Of a stretch of DNA of 64,000 nt, positions 35,552-44,547 are shown in pieces. The DNA lies in NCBI GenBank assembly GCA_015486075.1, contig WFSG01000044.1, forward strand, positions 1-64,000. Direction: 5' to 3'. The notes beneath the pieces were generated by a model that was given only the letters and a program-made list of their open reading frames with translations, ran no database searches and was not told the origin of the DNA. This stretch comes from Deltaproteobacteria bacterium. Its GTDB lineage: Bacteria; Desulfobacterota; Desulfomonilia; UBA1062. The first letter of the stretch is position 1. The number at the start of each line of letters is the position of its first letter. The position numbers were made by a program, and so were the translations under genes.

Positions 35552-37930
35552 ATGGATGAGAATAAGAAAGAGGAAGACAAACAGCAGGATGTAGACATAC
35601 CCACTACCATACCCCTGTTGCCAGTAAGGGACGTGGTTATCTACCCCTACATGATATTGCCGCTCTTTGTGGGCAGGAACCTATCCATCAAGGCGGTTGA
35701 CGAGGCCTTGAATAAGGATAGGTACATATTCCTTGCAACGCAGAAGGATTCCTCGATAGAAGAGCCCACCGAGGATCAGATATACACCGTGGGAACAGTG
35801 GCAATGATCATAAGGATGCTGAAGCTTCCTGACGGCAGGGTTAAAATCCTGGTGCAGGGGGTTGCCAAGGCGCGTATCAAGGCCTTTCATAAGGAAGAAT
35901 CCGGGTTTTACAACGTCGACATTGAGAAGATAGATGAACCAGAGGTTAAGGAGATAACAGTAGAGATAGAAGCACTGATGCGTTCTGTCAAGGAACAGTC
36001 AGAGAGGATCCTTCAGCTCAGGGGGATCGTATCACCAGATGCCATCTCCATACTTGAAGCCATTGATGACCCGGGTAGACTTGCCGACTTGGTTGCATCC
36101 AACCTGAGGCTAAAGGTGGACGAGTCACAGGAGGTGCTCGAGATATTTGACCCGGTGGAGAGACTAAAACATGTAAACAGCCTTCTTGCCAGGGAAATGA
36201 CACTATCCGAGGTGCAGGCAAAGATACAGTCCCAAGCAAAGGAAGAGATGAACAAAACCCAGAGGGAGTATTTCCTGAGGGAACAACTGAGAGCAATACA
36301 GCAGGAACTGGGAGAGATAGACGAAAAAGGCAAGGAGATTGAAGAATACAAGGCTAGGATCGAAAAGGCAGGGATGCCCGAGGAGGTAAGGAAAGAGGCT
36401 GAAAAACAGCTTGATCGCCTTGGTATGATGCACCAAGACTCGGCCGAGGCCAATGTGATAAGGACATACCTTGACTGGATGGTTGATCTTCCATGGAGCT
36501 ATTCCACCGATGACAACTTGGACATAAAGGCCGCTGCAAGGGTCTTGAACGAGGACCACTATGGTCTAGAGAAGGTAAAAGAGAGGATACTAGAGTATCT
36601 GGCTGTGAGGAAGCTGAATCCTGAAAAGAAAGGCGCTATATTGTGTTTTGTCGGTCCCCCGGGTGTGGGTAAGACGTCACTCGGAAGGTCCATAGCAAGG
36701 GCGCTAGGTAGGAAATTCTACCGCCTTTCCATTGGAGGTGTAAGGGACGAGGCCGAGATAAGGGGACACAGGCGTACATACATAGGGGCAATGCCAGGCA
36801 GGATTGTACAGGGCATAAAGAACGCGGGTTCAAACAACCCAATATTCATGATAGACGAGGTTGACAAGATAGGATCGGACTTCAGGGGCGACCCATCATC
36901 TGCCCTGCTTGAAGTGCTAGACCCAGAGCAGAACTTTTCCTTCCAGGACCACTACCTCAACGTTCCCTTTGATCTATCAAAGGTAATATTCATAACAACA
37001 GCAAACCTTATTGATCCCATCCCATCACCACTAAGGGATAGGATGGAGATAATAGAAATTCCAGGTTACACGGACCAGGAAAAGCTTCAAATAGCAAAAC
37101 GGTACTTGGTGCCTAGGCAGATAAAGGAAAATGGCATAGATAACTACGTTGTGAAATTTTCCGACGAGGCCATTCTGGACGTAGTGAATCACTACACCAA
37201 AGAGGCAGGTGTCAGGAACCTGGAACGGGAGATAGGTTCCATATGCAGGAAGGTGGCAAGAGACATAGCCGAGAGTAATGGCAAGAAAAGAAGGGCCTAC
37301 CGTATAACGGCAAAGGGTGTTCATAAGTACTTGGGCGTGCAAAAGTACCTTCCTGAAAGGGAGAGGACAGAACACGAGGTGGGCGTATCAACGGGTCTCG
37401 CTTGGACACAGTTCGGGGGAGAGGTACTTTATATAGAGGCATCCGTGTTGCCGACCAAGAATGGCAAGGGATCCCTCGTACTCACAGGCCAGCTAGGCGA
37501 CGTGATGAAGGAATCTGCTCGGGCAGGCATTACCTACATAAGGTCAAGGGCAAAGGAACTAGGTATATCACCCACCTTTAACCAGGACAGAGATGTACAC
37601 ATCCATGTCCCTGCCGGGGCTATTCCAAAGGATGGACCTTCTGCAGGCATAACAATGGTGGTTGCAGTGATATCGGCTTTAACCAACCGAGCAGTAAGGA
37701 AAGACATCGCCATGACCGGGGAGATAACCCTAAGGGGTAGGATTTTACCCATAGGCGGTCTGAAGGAAAAAACCCTGGCAGCTCACCGTAACAAGATATT
37801 CGATGTCATTATACCAAGGGACAATGAAAAGGACATCGAGGAGATACCACACGCCATAAGGAAGAGGGTTAGATTCCATCCAGTGACCACCATGGACGAG
37901 GTCTTAGACATGGTGTTTGTTGGTAAGTAA
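35552..37930 (+). CDS. lon: ATP-dependent protease Lon
   Basis: This 792-residue LonA protease has the N-terminal substrate domain ([21 protein letters not shown]), an AAA+ module with Walker [14 protein letters not shown] and Walker [11 protein letters not shown], and the serine-lysine catalytic pair in DGPSAGITM and [11 protein letters not shown]. It degrades misfolded and regulatory proteins. ATG at 35552 has AGGAG upstream. Length is full. Confidence 0.97.
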   Translation: MDENKKEEDKQQDVDIPTTIPLLPVRDVVIYPYMILPLFVGRNLSIKAVDEALNKDRYIFLATQKDSSIEEPTEDQIYTVGTVAMIIRMLKLPDGRVKILVQGVAKARIKAFHKEESGFYNVDIEKIDEPEVKEITVEIEALMRSVKEQSERILQLRGIVSPDAISILEAIDDPGRLADLVASNLRLKVDESQEVLEIFDPVERLKHVNSLLAREMTLSEVQAKIQSQAKEEMNKTQREYFLREQLRAIQQELGEIDEKGKEIEEYKARIEKAGMPEEVRKEAEKQLDRLGMMHQDSAEANVIRTYLDWMVDLPWSYSTDDNLDIKAAARVLNEDHYGLEKVKERILEYLAVRKLNPEKKGAILCFVGPPGVGKTSLGRSIARALGRKFYRLSIGGVRDEAEIRGHRRTYIGAMPGRIVQGIKNAGSNNPIFMIDEVDKIGSDFRGDPSSALLEVLDPEQNFSFQDHYLNVPFDLSKVIFITTANLIDPIPSPLRDRMEIIEIPGYTDQEKLQIAKRYLVPRQIKENGIDNYVVKFSDEAILDVVNHYTKEAGVRNLEREIGSICRKVARDIAESNGKKRRAYRITAKGVHKYLGVQKYLPERERTEHEVGVSTGLAWTQFGGEVLYIEASVLPTKNGKGSLVLTGQLGDVMKESARAGITYIRSRAKELGISPTFNQDRDVHIHVPAGAIPKDGPSAGITMVVAVISALTNRAVRKDIAMTGEITLRGRILPIGGLKEKTLAAHRNKIFDVIIPRDNEKDIEEIPHAIRKRVRFHPVTTMDEVLDMVFVGK

Positions 37931-37941
37931 GAAGACCTATC

Positions 37942-38769
37942 TCAGCCTTTTAGCTGAAGCAGTATGCTTCTGAAAAGTCCCATGATCAGAGGTGCGGTCT
38001 TGTTTGCTATCCTTAGTATATCTTCCAGTGGGGCAGGGGTGTAGTTGGAGGGGTCATTATAGTTGGTTATGGACGAGAGTGCCAGCACTTCCATGCCTGC
38101 TTGCGAGGCTTGTATCACCTCCATCACGGTCGACATGCCTACAGCGTCAGCACCTAGGATCTTGAGCATTCTTGTTTCTGCTGCTGTTTCCATGGATGGA
38201 CCCAGCACCTGTACATATATACCCTGCTCAAGGCTTATCCCATTAGTTGTTGCGGCCTTGAGGCAGAGATCAATAAGCCTTAAGCTATACGGTCTTGTCA
38301 TGTCAGGGAAACGTGGGCCAATCTCGTCATAGTTGGGACCAACGAGGGGATTACGGCCTGTAAGGTTTATGTGATCTTTGATTACCATGACCGTACCTGG
38401 GCTCAACCCCTTTTTTAAGCCTCCTGCTGCGTTGGATATAAAAAGTCTCCTTATTCCCATCATCGAGAAGATCCTTATAGGCAATGTCACGTCCCTTGCG
38501 CTGTAGCCCTCATACAAGTGAAACCTTCCGCTCATTACAACGACCGGATGCTCGCCAAGTTCTCCAAATATGAGCTTACCATGGTGCCCCTCTACAGAGG
38601 ACACTGGAAACCCCGGGATATCCTTATAAGGTATGGTGGCATGTACAGACGTAAGCTCATTCTCTGCAACACCTAGGCCTGTGCCAAGTATTATTGCAGT
38701 ATCAGGCTCAATCTCTGTAAAACGAGACAGTATCTTTAACGCTGTCCTTTCTCTATCAAGCTTGCTCAT
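37942..38769 (-). CDS. Purine nucleoside phosphorylase, possibly methylthioinosine type
   Basis: This 275-residue trimeric-PNP-family enzyme cleaves purine nucleosides with phosphate. Compared with human PNP, Glu194 (GPSMETAAE) and Asn236 (SITNYND) keep the 6-oxopurine-binding residues. The position of His257, which holds the ribose 5'-OH, is Leu248 (TPAPLEDIL). A hydrophobic 5' pocket with a 6-oxopurine site fits methylthioinosine phosphorylase better than plain PNP or MTAP. The alignment was made by eye. It is the last gene of the polyamine operon. Confidence 0.88.
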   Translation of the reverse strand: MSKLDRERTALKILSRFTEIEPDTAIILGTGLGVAENELTSVHATIPYKDIPGFPVSSVEGHHGKLIFGELGEHPVVVMSGRFHLYEGYSARDVTLPIRIFSMMGIRRLFISNAAGGLKKGLSPGTVMVIKDHINLTGRNPLVGPNYDEIGPRFPDMTRPYSLRLIDLCLKAATTNGISLEQGIYVQVLGPSMETAAETRMLKILGADAVGMSTVMEVIQASQAGMEVLALSSITNYNDPSNYTPAPLEDILRIANKTAPLIMGLFRSILLQLKG

Positions 38770-38783
38770 GAGAACAATATTAT

Positions 38784-38963
38784 CTATTCCGTTTCATCTA
38801 TCTTTATGGCCTCGTCTATCAACATTATGGGTATGTCGTCCTCTATGGGGTACTTAAGCTTGCAGTTGTTGCATACAAGCCCACTCTCGTCTTCTAGTAG
38901 CACAAGTTCACCCTTGCACTTAGGGCAAACAAGTATATCCAGTAATTCCCTGTCTAGGGCCAT
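38784..38963 (-). CDS. Trm112-family protein
   Basis: This 59-residue Trm112-like protein has two CxxC pairs (CPKC and CNNC) around a zinc site, and the family start MALDRELLDILVCPKCKGEL. Trm112 proteins are partners of methyltransferases in eukaryotes and archaea, and of unclear role in bacteria. I start at ATG 38963 since AAGGAGGT lies upstream; an upstream start at 39020 lacks a ribosome site. It lies between speB and the phosphorylase. Confidence 0.88.
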   Translation of the reverse strand: MALDRELLDILVCPKCKGELVLLEDESGLVCNNCKLKYPIEDDIPIMLIDEAIKIDETE

Positions 38964-38988
38964 GACAAACCTCCTTGATCGTTTGTTT

Positions 38989-39819
38989 TTATACTTCCTT
39001 ATTGAGTATCTTTTTTCCAATGGCCAACAAACATTCCCTTACCACTTTTGCAGCAACAACGGAAGAGGAACCGGTGATATCTATGTTGGGTGCAAGCTCC
39101 ACTATATCCATGCCTACTATATTGAGATTGTACGTTAGTTCTAGGAGGATACTCACTAGTTCGTTGAATGACATCCCACCTGGTTCAGGTGTGCCCGTAC
39201 CAGGTAATATTGAGGGATCAAGGATATCTAGATCACAAGTAATGTAGCATGGATGCTCTCCTGCCCAGTCTACAACCCCACCCACAGTATTTACCCTGAG
39301 CCTCTCTACAAGGTCCAGCTCTTCGCGTGTGAACGAGCGGATCCCTATTTGCCTCAGGCAGTCACCTCCGATTGTCTCAATTGCCCTCTTCATCACAGTT
39401 GCATGTGATAGTTCTTCACCTAGGTAATTATCTCTCAGGTCTGCATGGGCATCTAACTGTACTACCTTTAGATCAGGATATGACTTTGCCATGGCCTTAA
39501 GGCAACCAAGGCTTACAGTGTGCTCACCACCTATTAAAAAAGGTGTCTTCTTTTCTTTCATGCATGCTTTTATCCTGGTTTCAACCATGTCAATCATGAC
39601 ACTGGGATTTCCTGGTGGAAGCTCTATGTCACCTGAGTCCACGAAGGGTATATCTTCCAGGGAAAGGCCCTGGCCAGGTGAGTACATCTCGAGGCAGTAA
39701 GATGCCTCTCTTATGGCACTTGGCGCAAACCTGGCGCCAGGCCTGAATGATGTGGTCGAATCAAAGGGAGCACCTACTATGCAAATATCTCCTTGATCCC
39801 TTGCGCCCATAAAGAGCAT
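38989..39819 (-). CDS. speB: Agmatinase
   Basis: This 276-residue ureohydrolase hydrolyses agmatine to putrescine and urea. Its binuclear manganese ligands are in GGEHTVS, DAHADLR, and CDLDILDPS. It starts two bases after speE. In the operon it takes the product of arginine decarboxylase, so the pathway is arginine-agmatine-putrescine. Confidence 0.93.
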   Translation of the reverse strand: MLFMGARDQGDICIVGAPFDSTTSFRPGARFAPSAIREASYCLEMYSPGQGLSLEDIPFVDSGDIELPPGNPSVMIDMVETRIKACMKEKKTPFLIGGEHTVSLGCLKAMAKSYPDLKVVQLDAHADLRDNYLGEELSHATVMKRAIETIGGDCLRQIGIRSFTREELDLVERLRVNTVGGVVDWAGEHPCYITCDLDILDPSILPGTGTPEPGGMSFNELVSILLELTYNLNIVGMDIVELAPNIDITGSSSVVAAKVVRECLLAIGKKILNKEV

Positions 39820-39821
39820 GA

Positions 39822-40670
39822 CTAAAGTCCCTGGATAATGAAGTTGGGTAGTGCAAATGATGAACTGTGTATGTTTGGATTATAGTATCTCGATAACCTT
39901 GCAACGTACTTTGCCCTGTTAAGGTCAAATTCTCTTGAAGGATCTCTGTCCTTCATTAATGCAATGGTGAATGACCAGAGTCCTGAAGGATAGCAAGGTG
40001 TTGGTGAGATGTAGAGGTAAGCGTTGCCGAATGCTTTGTGTATGTTCTTTTTTATACCTGCCACCTCATGCAGACTCCACGCAGGTGACTCACTCTGTGC
40101 ACTCATGCACCCCCCGGGCCTTAATGCCTTTTTCACATCACTGTAGAAATCAAGAGTAAACAGTTTTTTACCAGGACCTATCGGGTCAGTAGAATCTATA
40201 CATATACAATCAAAACTTTCCTGGAATTGCCTTATGTATGTACTACCATCCTCGTTCACTATCTCAACCCTCTCATCATCAAGGGAAACTGACAGTGATG
40301 GAAAGTATCTCCTTGCTACGTCTATGACCATTGCATCTATCTCGCATAGAACCACCCTTTTAACACCGGGATGCTTTAACACCTCTCTTACACTCCCTCC
40401 ATCGCCGCCACCTATGACCAAAACATCTTCTGGGTCTTCAGCACATACCATGGGTACGTGAACAAGCATATCATGGTAATAGAACTCGTCTAGCTCGCTA
40501 AGCATGACGATGTCATCTAGTAGGAGTATCTTTCCCAGAAAAGAGTTCTCAACGACCTTTATGTTCTGATAAGGGCTTTGTCCCTCGTAGAGTACGCTAT
40601 CTATCCTGAAACTCAGTCCACCCACCTTTCCTTCAAAATCCTCAATGAACCAGTCGTTTATTTTATGCAT
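39822..40670 (-). CDS. speE: Spermidine synthase
   Basis: This 282-residue aminopropyltransferase uses decarboxylated AdoMet and putrescine to make spermidine and methylthioadenosine. Motifs are VLVIGGGDGGSVREVLKH, the aspartate-rich region CIDSTDPIGPGKKLF, and YHDMLVHVPM. It is in the middle of the polyamine operon. A wider amine range, such as agmatine, is possible. Confidence 0.94.
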   Translation of the reverse strand: MHKINDWFIEDFEGKVGGLSFRIDSVLYEGQSPYQNIKVVENSFLGKILLLDDIVMLSELDEFYYHDMLVHVPMVCAEDPEDVLVIGGGDGGSVREVLKHPGVKRVVLCEIDAMVIDVARRYFPSLSVSLDDERVEIVNEDGSTYIRQFQESFDCICIDSTDPIGPGKKLFTLDFYSDVKKALRPGGCMSAQSESPAWSLHEVAGIKKNIHKAFGNAYLYISPTPCYPSGLWSFTIALMKDRDPSREFDLNRAKYVARLSRYYNPNIHSSSFALPNFIIQGL

Positions 40671-40682
40671 GTATAGATCGCC

Positions 40683-41150
40683 TCAACCCCAGAGTACCAC
40701 CGCTGCAAAGGCACACCCACATCTGCTTACGGTATGCTCAACGGCAATACTTTTTATTTCTTTTATCTTCTTCTTTCTTATATTCATCCCGTACTCAGCC
40801 ATCTTCCTCACGGTCTGTTCTACTTCATCTTTTCCAGCCCTTGCAGCGTGTTCCATTATTAGCCCTGCCTGTTCCTCGTCTTCGGGTATTGCTATTGCAA
40901 CCCCCGCAGAGATAACTTCCCCAGGCTCTGTGGATGTAATGTATGCATATGCAACTGGTACAAGGGCACCTTGCGGAAGCTTTATCGGGCATATCTCTTC
41001 TGCATGGGGCGGACAGATGCTGCTCATCTTTACCAGGTTCGTGTTGCCCACGCCTGCATCAATTAGAGCACCGTCAAACGCGTTGAGCGGCATGAAGCCT
41101 TCAGACTGCCCTGTTGTCATAAAATACTTTGTCGGGGTCTTCATAATCAT
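40683..41150 (-). CDS. Pyruvoyl-dependent arginine decarboxylase
   Basis: This 155-residue proenzyme decarboxylates arginine to agmatine. It splits itself between Ser43 and Ser44 (VKMSSICPP) to make the pyruvoyl group. The family signature GVGNTNLV precedes the site; Glu100 is the likely catalytic acid. ATG at 41150 has AGAGGT upstream. It overlaps the AdoMet decarboxylase gene by 50 bases. This type is common in archaea and some bacteria. Confidence 0.92.
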   Translation of the reverse strand: MIMKTPTKYFMTTGQSEGFMPLNAFDGALIDAGVGNTNLVKMSSICPPHAEEICPIKLPQGALVPVAYAYITSTEPGEVISAGVAIAIPEDEEQAGLIMEHAARAGKDEVEQTVRKMAEYGMNIRKKKIKEIKSIAVEHTVSRCGCAFAAVVLWG

Positions 41151-41565
41151 GATATACCTCTGTTATGTTATCTGGTTTGCACCTTGACCTTGGCATGTGG
41201 TCCTTGACTGTCCTCAAAAGGCCTCTTTTCATTTCCATTGTGGAGAAATCAGAGCTCATGAGCTTATCCTTCAGGTATGTATATGCCTTCCAAGGGTCCA
41301 CTGTCTCGCCACAGGTAAAGATGTCGACTGCAGCATAACCATATTCAGGCCAGGTGTGTATGCTCAAGTGACTCTCGGCTATTACAACTACTCCACTTAC
41401 ACCATATGGGTTGAAACTGTGAAATGCCGATGCCACAACGCTTGCCCCAGCGATCCTTGCTGCCTCGTTAAGGTATTGCTCTATCTTGTTTCTGTCATTT
41501 AGTATATTGTTGTTGCAGCCATAATACTCGGCCAGTATATGAACCCCTAGCGCTTCCATCTCCAT
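41101..41565 (-). CDS. speH: S-adenosylmethionine decarboxylase proenzyme
   Basis: This 154-residue class 1b proenzyme makes decarboxylated AdoMet. It cleaves itself at Glu64-Ser65 ([12 protein letters not shown]), with His70 and Cys85 as processing and catalytic residues. The 5' end follows the regulator by 13 bases. The C-terminal ~30 residues ([20 protein letters not shown]) extend past the normal core and overlap the next gene. Confidence 0.94.
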   Translation of the reverse strand: MEMEALGVHILAEYYGCNNNILNDRNKIEQYLNEAARIAGASVVASAFHSFNPYGVSGVVVIAESHLSIHTWPEYGYAAVDIFTCGETVDPWKAYTYLKDKLMSSDFSTMEMKRGLLRTVKDHMPRSRCKPDNITEVYHDYEDPDKVFYDNRAV

Positions 41566-41578
41566 GCTACCCCCTTTC

Positions 41579-42115
41579 TCAGAAACTTGGCGGTGCAGAG
41601 ATCCATAGGATCACTGCCTTTCTCTTTGACCTGTTTTCAATCCAATGTTGCCTGTTTGCCGTATAGTAAAAGGCGTCACCCTTTGAGGCCCTGTGCACGT
41701 CTTTGCCTAGCATGATCCATATCCTGCCTGAGATCACAATGCCGCACTCGTCTCCAAGGTGTGCATCCTCCTTTTTTGTTCTCGAATTGGGTTCCAAGGT
41801 CACCAGCATTAGATCCATTTCCCTGTCCTGTGCACCCGGGATCAAGACCTCTTTTTCCACCCCGTCTTCATCATCTATGGCTACCCTGTTTTCTTTTGTG
41901 AAGACAACGGTTGTCGGACCCTTGTCCGCGAAGAAGTCGCCCATGCTTGTATCAAGCGCGTTCAAGATAAGTTCCAGGGTATCAAGGGAAGGTGAAGTCA
42001 GGTCTCTTTCAAGTAGGGAGATAAATCCCTTTGTCAGGTCAGCCCTGTTTGCAAGCTCTTCCTGGGTAAGTTCCTGGGCTAGTCTTAGGTTTCTCAGCTT
42101 TTCACCTATCTTCAT
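41579..42115 (-). CDS. XRE-cupin transcription regulator
   Basis: This 178-residue regulator has an N-terminal helix-turn-helix ([32 protein letters not shown]) and a C-terminal cupin of the PuuR type. The cupin may bind a polyamine or precursor. It is the first gene of the polyamine operon, so it probably controls the operon including itself. A palindrome at its promoter is its likely site. Length is normal for PuuR-like proteins. Confidence 0.92.
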   Translation of the reverse strand: MKIGEKLRNLRLAQELTQEELANRADLTKGFISLLERDLTSPSLDTLELILNALDTSMGDFFADKGPTTVVFTKENRVAIDDEDGVEKEVLIPGAQDREMDLMLVTLEPNSRTKKEDAHLGDECGIVISGRIWIMLGKDVHRASKGDAFYYTANRQHWIENRSKRKAVILWISAPPSF

Positions 42116-42169
42116 AAATCACCCTGGACATATTAAAGTGTTATGTTTTGTTTACAATAGCTAAACTGT

Positions 42170-42207
42170 AGGTGCACCTCTATATGTCAAGGATTCCTGC
42201 ATGTCAA
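42170..42207 (-). promoter_or_regulatory. Promoter and palindrome of the polyamine operon
   Basis: Read on the minus strand, a consensus TTGACA (42202-42207) and TATAGA (42179-42184) are separated by exactly 17 bases. Immediately downstream, at 42170-42179, is the perfect palindrome AGGTGCACCT, where a repressor would block transcription start. The upstream side repeats ATGTCAAG as a direct repeat 16 bases apart. Confidence 0.65.
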
Positions 42208-42293
42208 GCGTTGATTTATTTACATGGAACGGAATGCAGGTGCGGGGGTATAGGGCTTGGGAGGATTGAAATGGAGAATTTAGCGGGATTGTA

Positions 42294-42321
42294 TTGACTG
42301 GCAAGAAATCAGAGATATATT
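42294..42321 (+). promoter_or_regulatory. Putative promoter of the cupin gene
   Basis: TTGACT (42294-42299) and TATATT (42316-42321) are 16 bases apart. TATTAT two bases further on is an alternative -10 with an 18-base spacer. It is divergent from the polyamine-operon promoter, and they are about 90 bp apart. Confidence 0.5.
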
Positions 42322-42362
42322 ATTTCAATATAAGAACTTAACCGAGGAACACAGGAGGGGAT

Positions 42363-42683
42363 ATGCCTTTTATAGATCTTGCAGATATTGATGGCAAGGA
42401 AATGTTGCCAGGCTACAAGGGCAAAATAATACATTCCGAGAGTATGAGCGTAGCGTATTGGAAAATCAAGGGTGGCTATCCCCTTCCAGAACACGAGCAC
42501 CCTCACGAGCAGATAGTAAATATGATTGAAGGTGAATTTGAATTGGTCGTGGATGGTACACCGTATAGGATGGGTCCTGGAACTGTAATGGTCATACCCC
42601 CAGGTGTAAAACATTCTGGAAGGTCAATTACAGATTGCAGGATAATAGACATATTTCATCCTGTTCGGGAGGATTATCGTTGA
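42363..42683 (+). CDS. Single-domain cupin protein
   Basis: This 106-residue protein has a complete cupin metal site: HEHPHEQ in motif 1 (three His and one Glu) and the histidine in PPGVKHSG of motif 2. The function is not predictable from a single cupin. It has a strong AGGAGGGG site. It is divergent from the polyamine operon, whose regulator also carries a cupin, so a common ligand is possible but only inferred. Confidence 0.88.
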   Translation: MPFIDLADIDGKEMLPGYKGKIIHSESMSVAYWKIKGGYPLPEHEHPHEQIVNMIEGEFELVVDGTPYRMGPGTVMVIPPGVKHSGRSITDCRIIDIFHPVREDYR

Positions 42684-42739
42684 TCTAGCTTTTGAAGACT
42701 AGAGATAAACCTTGTCTCCATATAGATCAAGTTCGTGCG

Positions 42740-43567
42740 TTACCTTTTAAGCCTTGGATCTATGGCATCCCGTATGCCTTCGCCCAGGAGATTGTAGCCC
42801 AGCACGGTTAAGAGTATTGCAAGGCCCGGAAATACCGAGAGCCACCATGCAATCCCAAGCACATTCTTTCCCTCTGCAAGTATGTTCCCCCAGCTAGGTG
42901 TTGGTGGTTGCACTCCTATACCCAGGAAGGATAGTGCAGACTCAGTAAGGACTGCGGAAGCCACGCCCAGTGTTGCGGCAACCAGCACAGGAGCCATTGC
43001 ATTTGGCAGGATGTGGTAGAATATAATCCTGAAGTCTGATGCGCCAAGGGCCTTTTCTGCCAACACAAAGTCTCTTTCCTTTAGGCTCATAAAGTCGGCC
43101 CTTACTAGGCGTGCAATGCCCATCCACGATGTAATACCTATCACAGCCATGATGTTTGTTATGCTAGGCTCCAGGAAGGCTATCACAGCAAGTATCAGGA
43201 AAAAGGATGGAAAGCAAAGCATTATATCGACCAGTCTCATTATCAGTACATCCACCCAGCCTCCGTAGTATCCAGCCAGCGCACCTAGTATGATACCTAT
43301 GGCAGAGGCAATACCAACTGAAACTATCCCGACCTTCAAGGAAACCCCGGCACCGTACACCATTCGCGAGAACACGTCTCTGCCAAGCTCATCAGTGCCG
43401 AACAGGTGCGATGCAGATGGAGGGGAGAGTATATGATTTACGTCTATTACTGAGGGATCATATGGTGCTATAAAGGGGGCAAAGATGTAGGCAAGGAACA
43501 GCATTATGACTAGTACCAGACCCATAACAGCAAGCTTGTCCTTAAGCAACCTTGACCAAAAACTCAT
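42740..43567 (-). CDS. Peptide/nickel ABC transporter permease (DppC type)
   Basis: This 275-residue membrane permease has the DppC/OppC domain with GTDELGRDVFSRMVYGA near the N-terminus and the ATPase-contact loop ADFMSLKERDFVLAEKALGA. It has about six transmembrane helices. It is the last gene of an operon (binding protein, DppB-like, DppC-like) and lies 2 bases after the other permease. No ATPase gene follows. Confidence 0.94.
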   Translation of the reverse strand: MSFWSRLLKDKLAVMGLVLVIMLFLAYIFAPFIAPYDPSVIDVNHILSPPSASHLFGTDELGRDVFSRMVYGAGVSLKVGIVSVGIASAIGIILGALAGYYGGWVDVLIMRLVDIMLCFPSFFLILAVIAFLEPSITNIMAVIGITSWMGIARLVRADFMSLKERDFVLAEKALGASDFRIIFYHILPNAMAPVLVAATLGVASAVLTESALSFLGIGVQPPTPSWGNILAEGKNVLGIAWWLSVFPGLAILLTVLGYNLLGEGIRDAIDPRLKR

Positions 43568-43569
43568 GC

Positions 43570-44544
43570 CTACTGCACCCTTATCCTGGGATCTGCTATA
43601 CCATAGGCTATATCAGCTATGAGGTTTCCCAAGAGTGTTAAGAAAGCACCTATGGTAAGGCTTCCCATGATCATATTATAGTCCCTCATCATGATGGCCT
43701 GGTAAAACAGCTGACCAAGACCCGGGATGGAAAATATGCTCTCGAATATGACACTACCTCCTATGAGTCCTGGTATCGATAGTCCAAGGATGGTTATTAC
43801 TGGTAAAAGTGCGTTTCTCATTGCATGCTTGTAAATGACCACGCGTTCTGGCAGACCCTTTGCCCTTGCCGTTGTTATGTAGTCCTGCCTTATTATCTCC
43901 AACATGCTGGAACGCATGTATCTACTCAACCCTGCAAGTGAACCCACGGCAGATATGGTAACAGGTAGGAATAGGTGCCTTGCCAGGTCAAGCATCTTTG
44001 CTCCTGGTCCCATGTAATAATAAGATGGTGAGTGTATGCCGGATATGGGCAGGAGGCCCAACCTTAGGCCAAATGTGTCCATGCATATAAGGGCGAGCCA
44101 GAAACCCGGTATGGAAAACCCGATGAATACGATAACAGTTATTACCCTGTCTATGAGACTGTTGTGTTTAACCGCGGAGATCACACCTAGAGGAATGGCT
44201 ACAAAAAATATTATGATCATGGAGGCCATGTTTATGCCGAGTGTTATGGGTAGCCTCTGCTTTATCTTCTCCCATACTGGTCTTTCATCCGAGGATATGG
44301 AATTGCCGAAGTCAAGGTGGGAGAGGTTTCTGAGCCATATTAGGTACTGGATCCCGAGCGGCCTATCTAGACCGTAATGATGCCTCATCTGTTGGATGGC
44401 TTCAGGAGTTATATTTGGATTGAGCTCTGCCTGCAGTGCGGTTGGCTCACCAGGTGCTAGGTGTATTACGAAAAAGCATACGATAGTAATTCCAATAAAC
44501 GTTGGAATCAGTATGGATATGCGCTTTACAAGATAGCTTATCAT
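43570..44544 (-). CDS. Peptide/nickel ABC transporter permease (DppB type)
   Basis: This 324-residue protein has the DppB pattern: an N-terminal helix [20 protein letters not shown], a periplasmic loop, and the ATPase-contact EAA-like motif [16 protein letters not shown]. The end [17 protein letters not shown] is typical. Six helices are expected. It is 3 bases after the binding-protein gene. Confidence 0.94.
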   Translation of the reverse strand: MISYLVKRISILIPTFIGITIVCFFVIHLAPGEPTALQAELNPNITPEAIQQMRHHYGLDRPLGIQYLIWLRNLSHLDFGNSISSDERPVWEKIKQRLPITLGINMASMIIIFFVAIPLGVISAVKHNSLIDRVITVIVFIGFSIPGFWLALICMDTFGLRLGLLPISGIHSPSYYYMGPGAKMLDLARHLFLPVTISAVGSLAGLSRYMRSSMLEIIRQDYITTARAKGLPERVVIYKHAMRNALLPVITILGLSIPGLIGGSVIFESIFSIPGLGQLFYQAIMMRDYNMIMGSLTIGAFLTLLGNLIADIAYGIADPRIRVQ

Positions 44545-44547
44545 GAT

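Noticed and set aside
37942-38769. Calling the phosphorylase MTA phosphorylase from its operon
   Set aside because: The purine-site residues are Glu and Asn, not the Ser and Asp of MTAP, so the operon context alone would mislead.
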